Source: Diphasiastrum complanatum
Taxonomy: Eukaryota > Streptophyta > Lycopodiopsida > Lycopodiales > Lycopodiaceae
Reading direction: 5' to 3'
NCBI GenBank assembly: GCA_029204225.1
Contig: MU836317.1
Location: 1-30,594, forward strand
DNA length: 30,594 nucleotides
Shown here piece after piece: positions 30,332-30,594 of the stretch. The notes under the pieces were generated by a model. It was not told where the DNA came from. It did not search any database and was given only the letters and a program-made list of their open reading frames with translations. Position 1 is the stretch's first letter; each line of letters starts with the position of its first letter. The translations under genes were made by a program, and so were the position numbers.

Positions 30332-30594
30332 AGCAAAAGAATAGGTACCAAAAACAAGGCATTGTACAAAAAACTATACAAAATTAAGCAACTAAAGTTC
30401 TTGAAACAAAGCAAAAACAAGCTCTTAGCACCTACACAGATAGGTCACTCTGAATTCCTAGAAGAACTTGATAGAATAAACCTATGTTCTAACTACATAT
30501 AGACTCTTGTTCTCAAAAATCACCCAACTAGGATTTCAAACTGACCATTGGCAAAAAACAATGGATGATCACCGAATCGGAAGGTGAAATGCCC
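30332..30594. other. Unassigned right edge
   Basis: Probably the leader of the minus-strand element that begins outside the window. No PBS was recognised. Confidence 0.35.

Overview
This window looks like nuclear DNA of a land plant with a repeat-rich genome. The evidence is one plant-type MAP-kinase phosphatase gene (MKP1 family) surrounded by decayed Ty1/copia, Ty3/gypsy, LINE and SINE sequence, together with very long GA/CT microsatellites. The species cannot be read from the sequence. The short, intron-poor phosphatase and the dense, old retroelements would suit a fern or another non-flowering plant, but that is only a guess.

Layout: 1-1051 holds a three-copy tandem repeat ending in an AG microsatellite. 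1052-3660 is mostly unassigned, with a probable minus-strand copia remnant near 2.9-3.1 kb. 3661-3800 is a palindromic AT repeat. 4.9-5.55 kb holds a minus-strand LTR and polypurine tract, followed by a plus-strand gypsy chromodomain tail and LTR (5.9-6.8 kb). 6811-10409 is a nearly complete deletion-derivative copia element with two LTRs, a primer-binding site (PBS), a polypurine tract and a 5-bp target-site duplication (CAAAG). 11.37-11.6 kb is a copia integrase remnant.

The only convincing host gene lies at 12.97-14.83 kb. It is a dual-specificity phosphatase with an intact HCX5RS active site and a gelsolin-like region, and it lacks the long C-terminal half of Arabidopsis MKP1. I infer a tiny first coding exon and a 318-bp intron. 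Upstream are an AT-rich array, a poly-C run and CT-rich leader DNA; downstream are a CT/CA microsatellite and a tRNA-derived SINE on the minus strand.

16.5-17.3 kb has two strong fold-back sequences and a GC-rich palindromic island. 17.65-25.3 kb is a retroelement cluster: a minus-strand LTR with PBS; a gag/RT/RNase H remnant running into a plus-strand LTR that is followed by a triplicated PBS; a sharply bounded minus-strand integrase/RT fragment; and a short LTR with PBS and a leader carrying about 94 GA units. 26338-27247 is a minus-strand LTR with G-box motifs and an exact 33-bp tandem repeat. 28.4-29.2 kb is a LINE reverse transcriptase remnant. The right edge has a 79-bp duplication and a short minus-strand gag-like start.

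No pathway or operon links these features. The phosphatase would act in MAP-kinase signalling. The rest is transposable-element history, with internal deletions, recurrent CGA-to-TGA stops, tandem growth inside LTRs and leaders, and nested insertion.
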